This document shows positions 8,491-17,715 of a stretch of DNA of 64,000 bases, piece by piece. A program made the position numbers and the translations under genes. Origin of the DNA: Pseudacidovorax intermedius. Its GTDB lineage: Bacteria > Pseudomonadota > Gammaproteobacteria > Burkholderiales > Burkholderiaceae_C. Below the pieces are notes generated by a model. The model saw nothing but the letters and a program-made list of their open reading frames with translations, was not told the origin of the DNA and ran no database searches. The stretch spans positions 212,063 to 276,062 of the forward strand of contig NZ_QQAV01000003.1 in assembly GCF_003350475.1 (NCBI RefSeq). The letters run 5' to 3'. The first letter of the stretch is position 1; each line of letters opens with the position of its first letter.

Positions 8491-9381
8491 ATGCCGCCAC
8501 CCACCCCACCGCGCACGCCCCGCAGCCACACCGTCGACATCGACCTGCTGCGCGTGTTCGACACCTTGCTGCGCGTCGGCAGCTTCACCACGGCCGCCAA
8601 GGCGCTGTCGCGCACGCAATCGGCGGTCAGCATGCAGCTGAAGCGGCTGGAAGATCAGCTCGGCGTCCAATTGGTTGACCGCAGCAAGCGGCGGCTGAAC
8701 GCCACGCCCGAGGGCCTTCAACTGCTGCCGCTGGCGCGGCAGATGCTCGGACTGAACGACCAGCTTTTCAACGACATCGACATCGCCGAGGTGTCGGGAA
8801 GCATCCGCATCGGTGCCATCGAGCACTACGCCACGCGCGTGCTGCCGGCGCTGATCGCGGAGTTCTGCCGCCTGTATCCGAGGATCCATGTCGAGCTGGA
8901 GCACGGCGTGTCATCGCTCATGCACGCGGAACTGGGTGCGCGCTATGACCTTGTGGTGGGCATCGGGCCGGTCGGCTCGGGGGAGGGTCGACGCCTGTCG
9001 AAGTCGCGCGTGGTGTGGGCATCGACGCCAGGCTCGACCACCCATCTGCAACGCCCGTTGCCGCTCGCGCTCAATCCCGAGGGCGCGATGCTGCGTGACT
9101 GGGCGACGCATGCGCTCGACCGGGCGGGCATCGCGTGGCGGATCGCCTACACGAGCACCACGGTCACGGGGCTCGAAGCGGCGGTGCGCGCGGGCATCGC
9201 CATCGGCGTGTTCCGCGAGGCCACGATCTCGAAGCGGCTCAAGGTGCTGGGCGGACGTGAGGGCATGCCCGCCATGCCGGAATGCGAAGTCTGGCTGGCG
9301 GCCGCGCCCTTGCCAGGACGCAGGGCGGTGGAGCTTCTTGAAGCGTTCCTCATCCAACGGTTGCGCAGATCGCCGCGCTGA
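8491..9381 (+). CDS. LysR family transcriptional regulator
   Basis: 296 residues: an N-terminal winged helix-turn-helix (DIDLLRVFDTLLRVGSFTTAAKALSRTQSAVSMQLKRLE), then a LysR substrate-binding domain from about residue 95 (SGSIRIGAIEHYATRVLPALI). The 'SAVSMQLKRLEDQLGVQLVDR' helix is typical of regulators of amino-acid and small-acid catabolism. It is transcribed away from the Bug-led operon and probably activates it in response to the pathway substrate. An SD-like GGAGG lies upstream of the ATG (in 'tggagga', about 8476-8482). Confidence 0.88.
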   Translation: MPPPTPPRTPRSHTVDIDLLRVFDTLLRVGSFTTAAKALSRTQSAVSMQLKRLEDQLGVQLVDRSKRRLNATPEGLQLLPLARQMLGLNDQLFNDIDIAEVSGSIRIGAIEHYATRVLPALIAEFCRLYPRIHVELEHGVSSLMHAELGARYDLVVGIGPVGSGEGRRLSKSRVVWASTPGSTTHLQRPLPLALNPEGAMLRDWATHALDRAGIAWRIAYTSTTVTGLEAAVRAGIAIGVFREATISKRLKVLGGREGMPAMPECEVWLAAAPLPGRRAVELLEAFLIQRLRRSPR

Positions 9382-9445
9382 GCAAGCCGCACCTGCAGGC
9401 ACGGTTGTCTCTCATCCAACCCGCTGCACGCGCCGTAGAAGCGAC

Positions 9446-10069
9446 ATGGCCACCCAAGCATCCCCTCCCTCCCCCAGCCAGAGCGCAGCAGCGAAAGCCG
9501 TGGCACCCTTGCCGCCGCGCCGGCTGCTGTGGGCCAACTTCGCCTGGACGCAGATCGCCTGGTTCGCCGCCGTGCTGGGCGCGGCGCACGGCTGGCCGAT
9601 GCTGGGCTGCCTGCCGCTGGTGGCCGGACTGGCCTGGCACCTGTGCACGGCCCGGCGCGCGCAGCCCGAGGCGCGGCTGGTGCTCTACGCCGTGCTGCTG
9701 GGCACGCTGGCCGATGCCGGCCCGGTGCTGCTGGGCGCCGTGGCCTACCCCAGTGGCCAGTGGACGGCGGCGCTGCCGCCCTTCTGGCTGAGCGGCCTGT
9801 GGGCCGCCTTCGCCACCTCCATCAACCTCACGCTGCGCTGGCTGCACGGCCGGCCCGTGCTGGCGGCACTGCTGGGTGCGGTGGCGGGGCCGCTCGCCTT
9901 CTCGTCGGGCGTGCGGCTGGGCGGCGCGCAGTTCGTCGATGCGCCGCTGGCCCTGGGCTGGCTGGCGGTCGAATGGGCACTCATGCTGCCGCTGCTGTGC
10001 TGGCTGGGACGGCGCCATGACGGCGCCGCCGGCCCCGCTGCTGCGGTGCCACTGCGCGAGGGCGGCTGA
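9446..10069 (+). CDS. DUF2878 family integral membrane protein
   Basis: 207 residues from the ATG at 9446, following a 19-residue soluble lead rich in Ser, Pro and Ala. The rest is made of several hydrophobic segments separated by short loops (WIAWFAAVLGAAHGW-like, LVLYAVLLGTLADAGPVLLGAV, LLGAVAGPLAFSSGVRLGG). The GTLADAGPVLLG and GPLAFSSGVRLGGA segments resemble the conserved core of DUF2878 membrane proteins. Function is unknown in the family. The much longer frame beginning at 8888 is a shadow of the LysR gene. It ends convergent with the GNAT gene, 70 bp away. Confidence 0.7.
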   Translation: MATQASPPSPSQSAAAKAVAPLPPRRLLWANFAWTQIAWFAAVLGAAHGWPMLGCLPLVAGLAWHLCTARRAQPEARLVLYAVLLGTLADAGPVLLGAVAYPSGQWTAALPPFWLSGLWAAFATSINLTLRWLHGRPVLAALLGAVAGPLAFSSGVRLGGAQFVDAPLALGWLAVEWALMLPLLCWLGRRHDGAAGPAAAVPLREGG

Positions 10070-10139
10070 AGGCAGGGTGCCACCGGATGGCAGCGCGCGG
10101 CCACCCGTGAACGCGGGCGATCCGCGCGGCGTCGTCAGA

Positions 10140-10679
10140 CTACAGCGGCCGGACCATGAAGCGCGCGGCCGCGTCGTAGCTGGCCAGCTTGGCCGCCAGC
10201 GTGGGCACCTCGCGCACCCGGAAGCCCTGCCGCGCCCAGAAGCCGGCCGAGCCGTTGACGGCCACCAGTGCCATCTCGCGGCAGCCGGCCGCCACGGCCT
10301 GCGCAGCCAATAGCGGCATGGCGCGCCCGGCCGCCCCCAGGCCGCGGGCGGCGGGCAGCAGTGCCATGTCGTGCAGGTAGTAGGCCGGGGCGGGCTTCGG
10401 CAGGCGCTGCAGCAGCGTGTCCAGCGCCGGCGGCGCATCGGCCTGCCAGGGATGGCTCAGCACATAGCCGGCGAGCGTGCCTTCGCGCGTGGCCAGGCAC
10501 AGGCAGCCACCGGCGAAGAGGGTCAGGCGCTCGGCGAAGACGGCTTCGTCCTCCGGATAGTCGGGATGGACCTCGGCCGCGATCTGCAGCACGGCGGGCA
10601 GATCCTGGCGTTGCATCGGCCGCCAGTGGGCAGCAGGTGGCGAAGTCGGCGAGGCAGGCAAAGCGGAAGCGTCGGACAT
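10140..10679 (-). CDS. GNAT family N-acetyltransferase
   Basis: 179 residues starting at the ATG at 10679. The acetyl-CoA-binding motif A region is clear: YYLHDMALLPAARGLGAAGRAM, with the pyrophosphate loop as a variant of Q/RxxGxG/A, followed by the typical MALVAVNGSAGFWARQGFRV segment. GNAT enzymes move an acetyl group to amines of small molecules or proteins. Nothing in the sequence identifies the acceptor. It is a single gene, divergent from the lplT-like gene with about 96 bp between. Longer frames through this region are shadows. Confidence 0.85.
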   Translation of the reverse strand: MSDASALPASPTSPPAAHWRPMQRQDLPAVLQIAAEVHPDYPEDEAVFAERLTLFAGGCLCLATREGTLAGYVLSHPWQADAPPALDTLLQRLPKPAPAYYLHDMALLPAARGLGAAGRAMPLLAAQAVAAGCREMALVAVNGSAGFWARQGFRVREVPTLAAKLASYDAAARFMVRPL

Positions 10680-10775
10680 GCCCCGAGCATAGACAGCGCC
10701 CCACCCCACCGTCACCGCAGCGACACGTTCGCCGCCTCCAATGCCGGCCATGCACAGCACGAGCCGGAACCACGC

Positions 10776-12020
10776 GTGAACCGCGGCATGCACTGGCTGC
10801 TGGCCGCACAGTTCTTCTCGGGCCTGGCCGACAACGCGCTGCTGGTCATCGCCATCGCGCAGCTGATGGCGATGGGCGCGCCGGTGTGGATGGCGCCCAT
10901 GCTCAAGTTCTGCTTCACGCTGGCCTATGTGCTGCTCGCGCCCTGGGTGGGCGCGCTGGCCGACCGCTGGCCCAAGGCCCTGGTCATGCTGGCCGCCAAC
11001 CTGCTCAAGGCGGGCGCGGCCTGCGGCATGGTGCTGGGGCTGCACCCCCTGCTCGCCTTTGCGCTGGCAGGGCTCGGGGCCGCGGTCTATTCGCCGGCCA
11101 AGTACGGACTGATCACCGAGCAGGTGCCGCCCGCGATGCTGGTGCGCGCCAATGGCTGGATCGAGGTCAGCACCGTGTGCGCCATCGTGCTGGGCACGGG
11201 CTTCGGCGGCCTGCTCGTCAGCGCGCGCATGCCGGGCGTGGACACGGCCCTGGCCGTGGTGCTGGCCACCTACGCGCTGGCAGGCCTGCTCAACCTGCTG
11301 ATCCCGCGCGGCGTGTCGCACGGCAGTGGCGTGGGCTGGGCGCCGGCCGCGCTGGTGGGCCGTTTCGCCAACGCCAACGCCACGCTGTGGCGCGATCCGC
11401 AGGGCGGGCTGTCGCTGGCCATCACCACGCTCTTCTGGGGCGCGGGCGCCACGCTGCAGCTGGTGGTGCTGGCCTGGGCGCAGGACGCGCTGGACCTGGG
11501 CCTGGACCAGGCGGCCTACCTGCAGGCCGTGGTGGCGCTGGGCATCGTGGCGGGCGCGGCGCTGGCCGGGCGCCTCGTTCGTCTGCACCAAGCCATCCGC
11601 GTGCTTCCGCTGGGCGTGCTGATGGGCGCCGGCGTGCCGTTGATGGTGGGCGTGGACACGCTGCCCGTGGCCGTCGTCCTGCTCACGTTGATCGGCGCCC
11701 TGGCCGGCCTGCTGGTGGTGCCGATGAACGCGCTGCTGCAGCACCGCGGCCATGTGCTGCTGCGGCCGGGCGAATCCATCGCCGTGCAGAACTTCAACGA
11801 GAACCTGGGCGTGCTGCTGATGCTGGGCGTCTATGCCGCCCTGCTCGGCCTGGACCAGTCCATCGCCCTGCTCACGAGCGCACTGGGCGCCTGCGTGGCG
11901 CTGGGCACGCTTCTGGCCGCGGGCCTGTATGCACGGCGCAGCGCAGCACGGCCTCATTGCGCCAGCGCGCCCCACGCCCCCTCTCTGTCCGTCACCTCTT
12001 CCACCAGGGACCTGCCATGA
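10776..12020 (+). CDS. lplT: lysophospholipid transporter LplT-like MFS protein
   Basis: 414 residues from a GTG at 10776. The resulting N-terminus MNRGMHWLLAAQFFSGLADNALLVIAIAQL matches the LplT family start, which is why this GTG is preferred over upstream codons. About a dozen hydrophobic segments follow, with the MFS loop ALADRWPKALVM and the LplT-like 'YSPAKYGLITEQVP' motif. LplT flips lysophospholipids across the inner membrane for reacylation by Aas. No aas is adjacent here; a PlsC-type acyltransferase lies elsewhere at 33.5 kb. The stop overlaps the GT4 start (ATGA at 12017-12020), so the two are probably translated together. Confidence 0.83.
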   Translation: MNRGMHWLLAAQFFSGLADNALLVIAIAQLMAMGAPVWMAPMLKFCFTLAYVLLAPWVGALADRWPKALVMLAANLLKAGAACGMVLGLHPLLAFALAGLGAAVYSPAKYGLITEQVPPAMLVRANGWIEVSTVCAIVLGTGFGGLLVSARMPGVDTALAVVLATYALAGLLNLLIPRGVSHGSGVGWAPAALVGRFANANATLWRDPQGGLSLAITTLFWGAGATLQLVVLAWAQDALDLGLDQAAYLQAVVALGIVAGAALAGRLVRLHQAIRVLPLGVLMGAGVPLMVGVDTLPVAVVLLTLIGALAGLLVVPMNALLQHRGHVLLRPGESIAVQNFNENLGVLLMLGVYAALLGLDQSIALLTSALGACVALGTLLAAGLYARRSAARPHCASAPHAPSLSVTSSTRDLP

Positions 12021-13162
12021 AACTGCTGATCGTCTCGGATGCCTGGGAACCCCAGGTCAACGGCGTCGTGCGCACACTCAAGATGACGCGCCGCGAGCTG
12101 CAGCGCCTGGGCGTGGAGGTGCATGTGCTCTCGCCGCTGGACTTCCGGTCGGTGCCCTGCCCCACGTACCCGGAGATCTCGCTGGCGCTGACCTCGCGCG
12201 CCGGCGTGGCTCGCCGCATCGACGCCATCGACCCCGACTGCCTGCACATCGCCACCGAAGGCCCGCTGGGCTGGGCGGCGCGCAGCATCGCCCTGTCGCG
12301 CGGCTGGCCCTTCACCACGGCCTACCACAGCCGCTTTCCGGAATACATGCACGCCCGCGTGCGCCTGCCGCTGGCCTGGAGCTATGCGGTGCTGCGCCGC
12401 TTCCACAACGCGGCACGGGCCACGCTGGCGCCCACGCCCGCCATCGTGGACGACCTGAAGCAGCGCGGCTTCACGCAGGCGCGGCTGTGGTCGCGCGGCG
12501 TCAACCTGGCGGCCATGCATCCCGAGGGCCCGCGCATGGAGCGACCGGCCGAGCCCGTCTTCCTGTACGTGGGCCGCATCGCGGTGGAAAAGCAGGTGCA
12601 CAAATTCCTCGAACTCGACCTGCCCGGCCAGAAATGGGTGGCCGGCGAAGGCCCGGCGCTGGCCAAGCTGAAGGCCCGCTTCCCCGAGGCCCGCTGGCTG
12701 GGCCTGCTGGACGTGGAGGCGCTGGCCAGCCTCTACCGCACGGCCGACGTGACCGTCTTCCCCAGCGTCACCGACACCTTCGGGCTGGTGATGGCCGAGT
12801 CGATGGCCTGCGGCACGCCGGTGGCCGCCTACCCGGTTCCAGGCCCCATCGACGTGGTGGGCATGGCTTCGCCCGGCGGCGTTCTCGACGAGGACCTGCG
12901 CGCCGCCTGCCTGGCCGCGCTGCACAAGCCGCGCGAGGGCGTGCGCCGCTTTGCCGAGCGCTACAGCTGGCCGGCGGCCACGCGGCAGATGCTGCAGGCG
13001 CTGGCGCCGCGGCGTGGCGACAAGTCCGTCGCGCTGGCCGCCGCCGAACGCATCGCTGCCGAGGGCACGGCCGCAGTCGATGACGACCGCGCCGGCAACG
13101 GCGGGGCCGCACAGGGCAGCGGGCCCACCGCCGTGGCCGTGGCCGCGGCCACCACTGCCTGA
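12017..13162 (+). CDS. glycosyltransferase family 4 (SqdX/MgtA-like)
   Basis: 381 residues. The N-terminal donor of the GT-B fold begins [22 protein letters not shown], and an acceptor domain carries [12 protein letters not shown]. The C-terminal nucleotide-sugar domain has [16 protein letters not shown] and the GT4 EX7E-type motif in [25 protein letters not shown]. These features are typical of mannosyl- or sulfoquinovosyl-transferases that act on glycolipids. The last 35 or so residues are low-complexity Ala/Gly-rich and look non-conserved. Coupled by a 4-bp overlap to lplT and followed 22 bp later by ugd, so it probably belongs to a lipid- or glycolipid-modifying operon. Confidence 0.85.
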   Translation: MKLLIVSDAWEPQVNGVVRTLKMTRRELQRLGVEVHVLSPLDFRSVPCPTYPEISLALTSRAGVARRIDAIDPDCLHIATEGPLGWAARSIALSRGWPFTTAYHSRFPEYMHARVRLPLAWSYAVLRRFHNAARATLAPTPAIVDDLKQRGFTQARLWSRGVNLAAMHPEGPRMERPAEPVFLYVGRIAVEKQVHKFLELDLPGQKWVAGEGPALAKLKARFPEARWLGLLDVEALASLYRTADVTVFPSVTDTFGLVMAESMACGTPVAAYPVPGPIDVVGMASPGGVLDEDLRAACLAALHKPREGVRRFAERYSWPAATRQMLQALAPRRGDKSVALAAAERIAAEGTAAVDDDRAGNGGAAQGSGPTAVAVAAATTA

Positions 13163-13184
13163 TCGCCACCGCGGAGCCTCCGCC

Positions 13185-14360
13185 ATGAAGATCGCCGTCG
13201 TCGGCGCCGGCTACGTCGGCCTGGCCAATGCCGTGATGCTGGCGCGCCGGCACCATGTGGTGGTGCTGGACACCGATGCGCGCAAGGTCGAGGCCCTGCG
13301 CGCCGGCCTGAGCCCCATCGTCGACGCCGAGCTGCAGGCGCAGCTGGCCGGCGGCGGCCTGGACCTCAGCGCCACGCTGGACCGCAACCTGGCCTACGAC
13401 GGCGCCGAGCTGGTGATCGTCGCCACGCCCACCGACTACGACCCGGTGGCCAACCATTTCGACACCCGCAGCGTGGACGCCGTGACGGCCGATGCGCTGG
13501 CCTGGGCGCCCCAGGCGCTGGTGGTCATCCGCTCCACCGTGCCCGTGGGCCACACGCGGGCGTTGCGCGCGCGCCTGGGCCACGAGGCCATCGTGTTCGC
13601 GCCGGAGTTCCTGCGCGAGGGCCGCGCGCTGCACGACAGCCTGCACCCCAGCCGCATCGTGGTGGGCGACACCGGCCCGCGCGGCCAGCGCGTGGCCGGC
13701 CTTCTGCGCGAAGGTGCCCTCGCGGCCGAAGTGCCGCTGCTGCTCACCGGCAGCACCGAGGCCGAGGCGATCAAGCTCTTCGCCAACACCTGCCTGGCCA
13801 TGCGCGTGGCCTTCTTCAACGAGCTGGACACCTACGCCCTCAGCCACGGACTGGACCCGCGGCAGATCATCACCGGCGTGGGGCTCGATCCGCGCATCGG
13901 CCTGCACTACAACAACCCCAGCTTCGGCTACGGCGGCTACTGCCTGCCCAAGGACACGCAGCAGCTGCTGGCCAACTATGCCGACGTGCCGCAGAACCTG
14001 ATCCGGGCCATCGTCACCGCCAACACCACGCGCAAGGACTTCCTGGCGCGCGACATCCTGGCCCGCATGAACGGCGCCACGCGCACGGTTGGCATCTACC
14101 GGCTGACCATGAAGGCCGGCTCGGACAACTTCCGCACCAGCAGCGTGCAGGGCATCATGAAGCGCATCAAGGCCAAGGGCGTGCCGGTGATCGTGTACGA
14201 GCCCACGCTCGCCGACGACCAGTTCTTCGGCTCGCCGGTGGTGCGGGATCTGGCGCAGTTCAAGCGCGAGGCTGCGCTGATCGTGGCCAATCGCAGCACG
14301 CCAGAACTGCAGGACGTGCAGGACCGTGTCTACACCCGCGACCTCTTTGGCGGGGACTGA
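13185..14360 (+). CDS. ugd: UDP-glucose 6-dehydrogenase
   Basis: 391 residues, close to the 388 of E. coli Ugd and very similar along its length. Oxidises UDP-glucose to UDP-glucuronate with two NAD+. Seen: the Rossmann motif GAGYVG (7-12), ATPTDYDP (80-87), STVPVG (117-122), the substrate motif EFLREG (141-146), Lys197 in EAIKLFANT, and catalytic Cys253 in [11 protein letters not shown]. It ends YTRDLFGGD like the enterobacterial enzyme. The ATG at 13185 gives the standard N-terminus. The product would feed the epimerase at 20707 and the lipid-linked sugar genes between. Convergent with the 2OG oxygenase gene, only 9 bp apart. Confidence 0.94.
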   Translation: MKIAVVGAGYVGLANAVMLARRHHVVVLDTDARKVEALRAGLSPIVDAELQAQLAGGGLDLSATLDRNLAYDGAELVIVATPTDYDPVANHFDTRSVDAVTADALAWAPQALVVIRSTVPVGHTRALRARLGHEAIVFAPEFLREGRALHDSLHPSRIVVGDTGPRGQRVAGLLREGALAAEVPLLLTGSTEAEAIKLFANTCLAMRVAFFNELDTYALSHGLDPRQIITGVGLDPRIGLHYNNPSFGYGGYCLPKDTQQLLANYADVPQNLIRAIVTANTTRKDFLARDILARMNGATRTVGIYRLTMKAGSDNFRTSSVQGIMKRIKAKGVPVIVYEPTLADDQFFGSPVVRDLAQFKREAALIVANRSTPELQDVQDRVYTRDLFGGD

Positions 14361-14369
14361 CGCAAGCGC

Positions 14370-15272
14370 TCAGCCTCCCAGCGCCTCGCCCGCACTCACG
14401 AAGCGGCGCTCGCGCATCCACTTGGTGACGACCCACTTCTCGCCCTGCTCCACGGGGCTGCTGGCATGCAGGCAGCGCGGGTCCACGCCGCCCTGGCCGT
14501 CGCCGTACTCGAAGTAGCAGGCATGGCCCTGCACGGGCGAAAAGGCCAGTCCCAGGTGGGGAAACACGGTCTGGCCGCCCGCCGGCACGTCGTTGAGGTA
14601 GGTCACCAGCGTGCTCACGCGCTGGCCGCTGCGCGCCACCGACTCGCGGTTGGCGGCATTGGTGGGCGCCAGGTAGTCGTGGTGCGGTTCGCTGCCCGCA
14701 CCGGCGGGATAGTGCAGCACCTGGAGGCCCTCGCCGTTCTCCAGCGGCAGGTTCATCAGCGCCGACAGGCGACGGTCGAGCCGCGCCACCAGGTCGTTCT
14801 CGCCCAGGCGGAAGAACATGCCCCAGCTGGTGCGGTGCTCGCTGACCACGTCCCGGCCGCTCATCGGATCGACGAGCGTGGACGGCCGCAGCCGCGGGCG
14901 TGCCATGTCGATGAGGGCACGGCATTCGTCGGCATCCAGCACCGGGCCCAGCGCGGCCCACACGGGATCGCGACCGCGCGCGTGGACGGTGACCTCGCGG
15001 TCCACCGCGGCGATGCGGTGGCCCGGCGCCAGTCGCGGCCGGGCGATGAAGGGCCGTGCCGACTCGTCGTCCGGCAGGGCCACGCTGTCCACCGGCGGGG
15101 CCACTCCTCGTTGGCGGGCGTCCACGAAGGCCGCGACGATGGCCCGCGCCGCACCGGCCGCCATGCCCTGGCCCACCATCGCGTCGACCAGACCATCGGG
15201 CGGCGCGCCGGCATCGAGGTTGTGGGTGATCCAGTGGCCCAGCTCGGGCAGGAAGCGAAGGACGGTGCTCAT
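14370..15272 (-). CDS. 2OG-Fe(II) oxygenase, prolyl 4-hydroxylase-like
   Basis: 300 residues. The C-terminal half is a P4H-type double-stranded beta helix: iron ligands His197 and Asp199 (PHHDYLAP), distal His269 (CLHASSPV) and a 2-oxoglutarate-binding Lys in GEKWVVTKW (279 or 284). About 100 N-terminal residues are less conserved. It is the last gene of a six-gene envelope operon, with its ATG overlapping the PAP2 stop by 4 bp. P4H-type enzymes usually hydroxylate proteins. The context here, next to lipid phosphatases and glycosyltransferases, raises a lipid- or sugar-hydroxylase role instead. No secretion signal, so probably cytoplasmic. Confidence 0.85.
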   Translation of the reverse strand: MSTVLRFLPELGHWITHNLDAGAPPDGLVDAMVGQGMAAGAARAIVAAFVDARQRGVAPPVDSVALPDDESARPFIARPRLAPGHRIAAVDREVTVHARGRDPVWAALGPVLDADECRALIDMARPRLRPSTLVDPMSGRDVVSEHRTSWGMFFRLGENDLVARLDRRLSALMNLPLENGEGLQVLHYPAGAGSEPHHDYLAPTNAANRESVARSGQRVSTLVTYLNDVPAGGQTVFPHLGLAFSPVQGHACYFEYGDGQGGVDPRCLHASSPVEQGEKWVVTKWMRERRFVSAGEALGG

Positions 15273-16036
15273 GACCGCGCCATGATCGGCCGGGCTGGCA
15301 ACCCGAAGCCTGACGGCACGATCGGGCGCACGGCCTGCCGTAGCGCGAGGCGCCGTCGCAGGCCACGCCACTGCACCATCGCCGAGCGCACGGCCATCGC
15401 CACGCCGGTCATCACCAGCAGGCTGAAGACCACGTCGCTGGCAAAGTGCCCGCCCTGCGCCACACGCGCCGCGCCCAGGAGCAGGCACAGCAGCGCGCCA
15501 GCCGCCCACCAGCGCCGGCGCACCCGCCGCACGCCCCACAGGCCGAAGCCCGCGATCACGAAGCCGGTGGCCGCATGGCCGCTGACGAAGGAGCAGTTGC
15601 GCTCGCAGGCCCGCGAGAGGCTGCCCACCGGCACATAGTCGCTGGGGCCGCCGAAGGGCTTGACCTGTTGCGGCCGCGGACGGCCCACATGCTCCTTCAG
15701 GCCCTGGTTGACGACGAGGCACACGCCCAGCATCAGCAACGCCACGGCGGCCAGCAGCCGGCCACGCCAGCGCCGCGCCGCGCCGCAGGGAATGCGGCGC
15801 GCGGGCACCAGCAGCACCAGCAGGCCCGCCACGCCGAGCACGCGACCGACCTGCGGCACCAGCCGCCAGAGGTCCAGCACCCCGTGGTACAGGTTGCCGA
15901 TGAAGCCGGTGGGAATCTGCGGCAGGTAGAAGGGCGCGGACGCGGCCAGGTCCAGCACCGGCCAGGTGCGAAAGACCAGGCCGCACAGCAGCACGGCGGC
16001 CAGCCAGCCCAGCCAGGCGGCCTGGCGCGGACTCAT
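15269..16036 (-). CDS. PAP2 family membrane phosphatase (LpxE-like candidate)
   Basis: 255 residues with several membrane segments. The three PAP2 acid-phosphatase motifs are present: KEHVGRPRP (motif 1), CSFVSGHAATGF (motif 2, with Ser instead of the usual Pro before SGH) and RVAQGGHFASDVV (motif 3). The spacing, and the RACERNCSFVSGH lead into motif 2, resemble lipid A or phosphatidylglycerophosphate phosphatases of the inner-membrane outer face. The ATG at 16036 overlaps the ArnT-like stop by 4 bp. An in-frame ATG at 16051 is an alternative start. The neighbours suggest it removes a phosphate from lipid A or recycles a polyprenyl phosphate. The exact lipid is not determinable. Confidence 0.85.
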   Translation of the reverse strand: MSPRQAAWLGWLAAVLLCGLVFRTWPVLDLAASAPFYLPQIPTGFIGNLYHGVLDLWRLVPQVGRVLGVAGLLVLLVPARRIPCGAARRWRGRLLAAVALLMLGVCLVVNQGLKEHVGRPRPQQVKPFGGPSDYVPVGSLSRACERNCSFVSGHAATGFVIAGFGLWGVRRVRRRWWAAGALLCLLLGAARVAQGGHFASDVVFSLLVMTGVAMAVRSAMVQWRGLRRRLALRQAVRPIVPSGFGLPARPIMARS

Positions 16037-17715
16037 GGCGCGCCGTTCCATCGCAGCAGCACCATGCCGCCCATGCGCATCAGCGGCTGCCAGGTGGGCA
16101 GCGTGCCGTCCGCACCGGGCGGTCGGCGGCCCGCCGGCAAGGCGGCGAGCTGTGAGGCCAGGCTGTCGATCTGGTCCTCGCGCGCCAGGGCCAGGTCGCC
16201 CGGCCGGGGCGGGCGCCGCGGCGCCTCGCGCCGGGCATAGACGGCCACGCTGGGCAGGTGCAGGCCCCACTGCACCAGCGTCGCGCCGGCGGGGGGCGCG
16301 GTCTGCGCCAGCACGGCCGCGGCCCGCTGGCCGGCCTCGCGCACCGGCGCCTGCAGCTGCCGGCCCCACCAGGGCACCACGGCCAGCGTCATCACGAGGG
16401 CCATCACCACGCCCGCCGCGCTCCATCGCGCAGAGGCCGGCAGCCGCCGCAGATTCACCAGCATCGCCACGCCTATCACCGCCACCAGGGCAGCGGCGCC
16501 CAGCGGCGCCAGCGCAGCCGGCTGGCCGATGAGCGCGCGATACAGCGGGTTGGCGATGCCCGCGGTATGCAGGGCGATCCAGGCCGTCACCGCAACGGCG
16601 GCGGCCGGCCAGATCGCCAGCAGGCCCGCCTGCATGCGCAGTCCCCAGCGCGCGCCGCCCGCGCTCTCCAGCCAGCGCGCCGCCTCGCGCCCCGCGAGCA
16701 GCGCCACCGGCGTGAAGCCGTACAGCACATAGTGCGGCAGCTTGGTGCCCGAGAAGCTGAAGAAGACCAGCACGAAGCCTGCCCACAGCAGCAGGTAGCG
16801 GCCCAGCGGCTCGCGCCAGGTGGCGCGCAGGCGGGCCAGCAGCGGCACCAGCAGCGGCGTCCACGGCAGCATCAGCAGGGGCAGCAGCACGACGTAATAC
16901 AGCAGGCTGCCGCCATGGCCTTCCAGCGATCCGCCGTAGCGCTGCAGGTTGTGGCGCAACAGGAAGCCGTCGACGAAGGCCATGCCATGCCGGTGCAGCG
17001 CGTAGGCATACCAGGGCAACGCGACGGCCGCGAAGATGAGCCACGCCCAGCCGTCGCCCAGCAGTGCCCGCAGCCGTGCCGCCAGCTGCGCACGGCCCGA
17101 GAAGGCCATCCACAGCAGCAGCGCCGCACCCGGCACCAGCAGCGCCACGGGGCCCTTGGTGAGCACGCCCAGGCCGCACCACAGCGCGGCTCGTCTCAAG
17201 GCCCCACGCGCATCGCCCTCGCCTTCGGCATGGCGCCACAGCTCCAGCGCCGTGAGCGCGAGCCACAGGTTGAGCAGCGCATCGGCCGTGGCTGCGCGGC
17301 CGATCAGCAGCACGCCCGCGCTGGTGCCCAGCACCGTGCCGGCCAGCATGGCGGCACGCTGGCCCCAGCGCGGCCAGGCGAAGGCCGCCACGGCCAGCAT
17401 CCAGGCCCAGGTGGCGAGGCCCGAGGGCAGGCGCAGGGCCGCCTCGTTCAGGCCGAAAAGCTGCACGCTCGCCGCCTGCAGCCAGTAGATGAGGATGGGC
17501 TTGTCGAAGCGCGGCTCGCCGTTCAGCGTGGTGTGGCCCCAGTCGCCGCTGGCCAGCATCTCGCGCGTGGCCTCGGAGAAGGCGCCTTCGTCCACGTCGA
17601 ACAGCGGCGCCAGCCCCAGGCCCAGCAGCGCGACCAGGCCCATGGCCAGGGCCCACAGCGCCATCGTCCGGCGCTCGTCGGCGGGCCGCGTCGCGATGAA
17701 CTCAGCCACGCGCAT
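16033..17715 (-). CDS. ArnT-like glycosyltransferase (GT39/GT83 family)
   Basis: 560 residues from the ATG at 17715. The N-terminal periplasmic loop motif FDVDEGAFSEATREMLASGDWG, with DKPILIYWLQA after it, is the signature of ArnT and related GT-C enzymes. The acidic residues (DVDE) are the catalytic site. About a dozen hydrophobic segments follow, with a soluble C-terminal domain from about 440. GT83 enzymes move a sugar from undecaprenyl phosphate to lipid A on the periplasmic side: aminoarabinose for ArnT, galacturonic acid for Rgt enzymes. Because arnA, arnB and arnD are not seen here while ugd and an epimerase are, uronic acid transfer is more likely than aminoarabinose. It overlaps the GT2 gene by 14 bp. 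Confidence 0.87.
   Translation of the reverse strand: MRVAEFIATRPADERRTMALWALAMGLVALLGLGLAPLFDVDEGAFSEATREMLASGDWGHTTLNGEPRFDKPILIYWLQAASVQLFGLNEAALRLPSGLATWAWMLAVAAFAWPRWGQRAAMLAGTVLGTSAGVLLIGRAATADALLNLWLALTALELWRHAEGEGDARGALRRAALWCGLGVLTKGPVALLVPGAALLLWMAFSGRAQLAARLRALLGDGWAWLIFAAVALPWYAYALHRHGMAFVDGFLLRHNLQRYGGSLEGHGGSLLYYVVLLPLLMLPWTPLLVPLLARLRATWREPLGRYLLLWAGFVLVFFSFSGTKLPHYVLYGFTPVALLAGREAARWLESAGGARWGLRMQAGLLAIWPAAAVAVTAWIALHTAGIANPLYRALIGQPAALAPLGAAALVAVIGVAMLVNLRRLPASARWSAAGVVMALVMTLAVVPWWGRQLQAPVREAGQRAAAVLAQTAPPAGATLVQWGLHLPSVAVYARREAPRRPPRPGDLALAREDQIDSLASQLAALPAGRRPPGADGTLPTWQPLMRMGGMVLLRWNGAP

Noticed and set aside
10140-11975. A 611-codon minus-strand frame joined to the GNAT gene
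   Set aside because: The N-terminal 430 or so residues are antisense to the LplT-like gene; the acetyltransferase begins at 10679.
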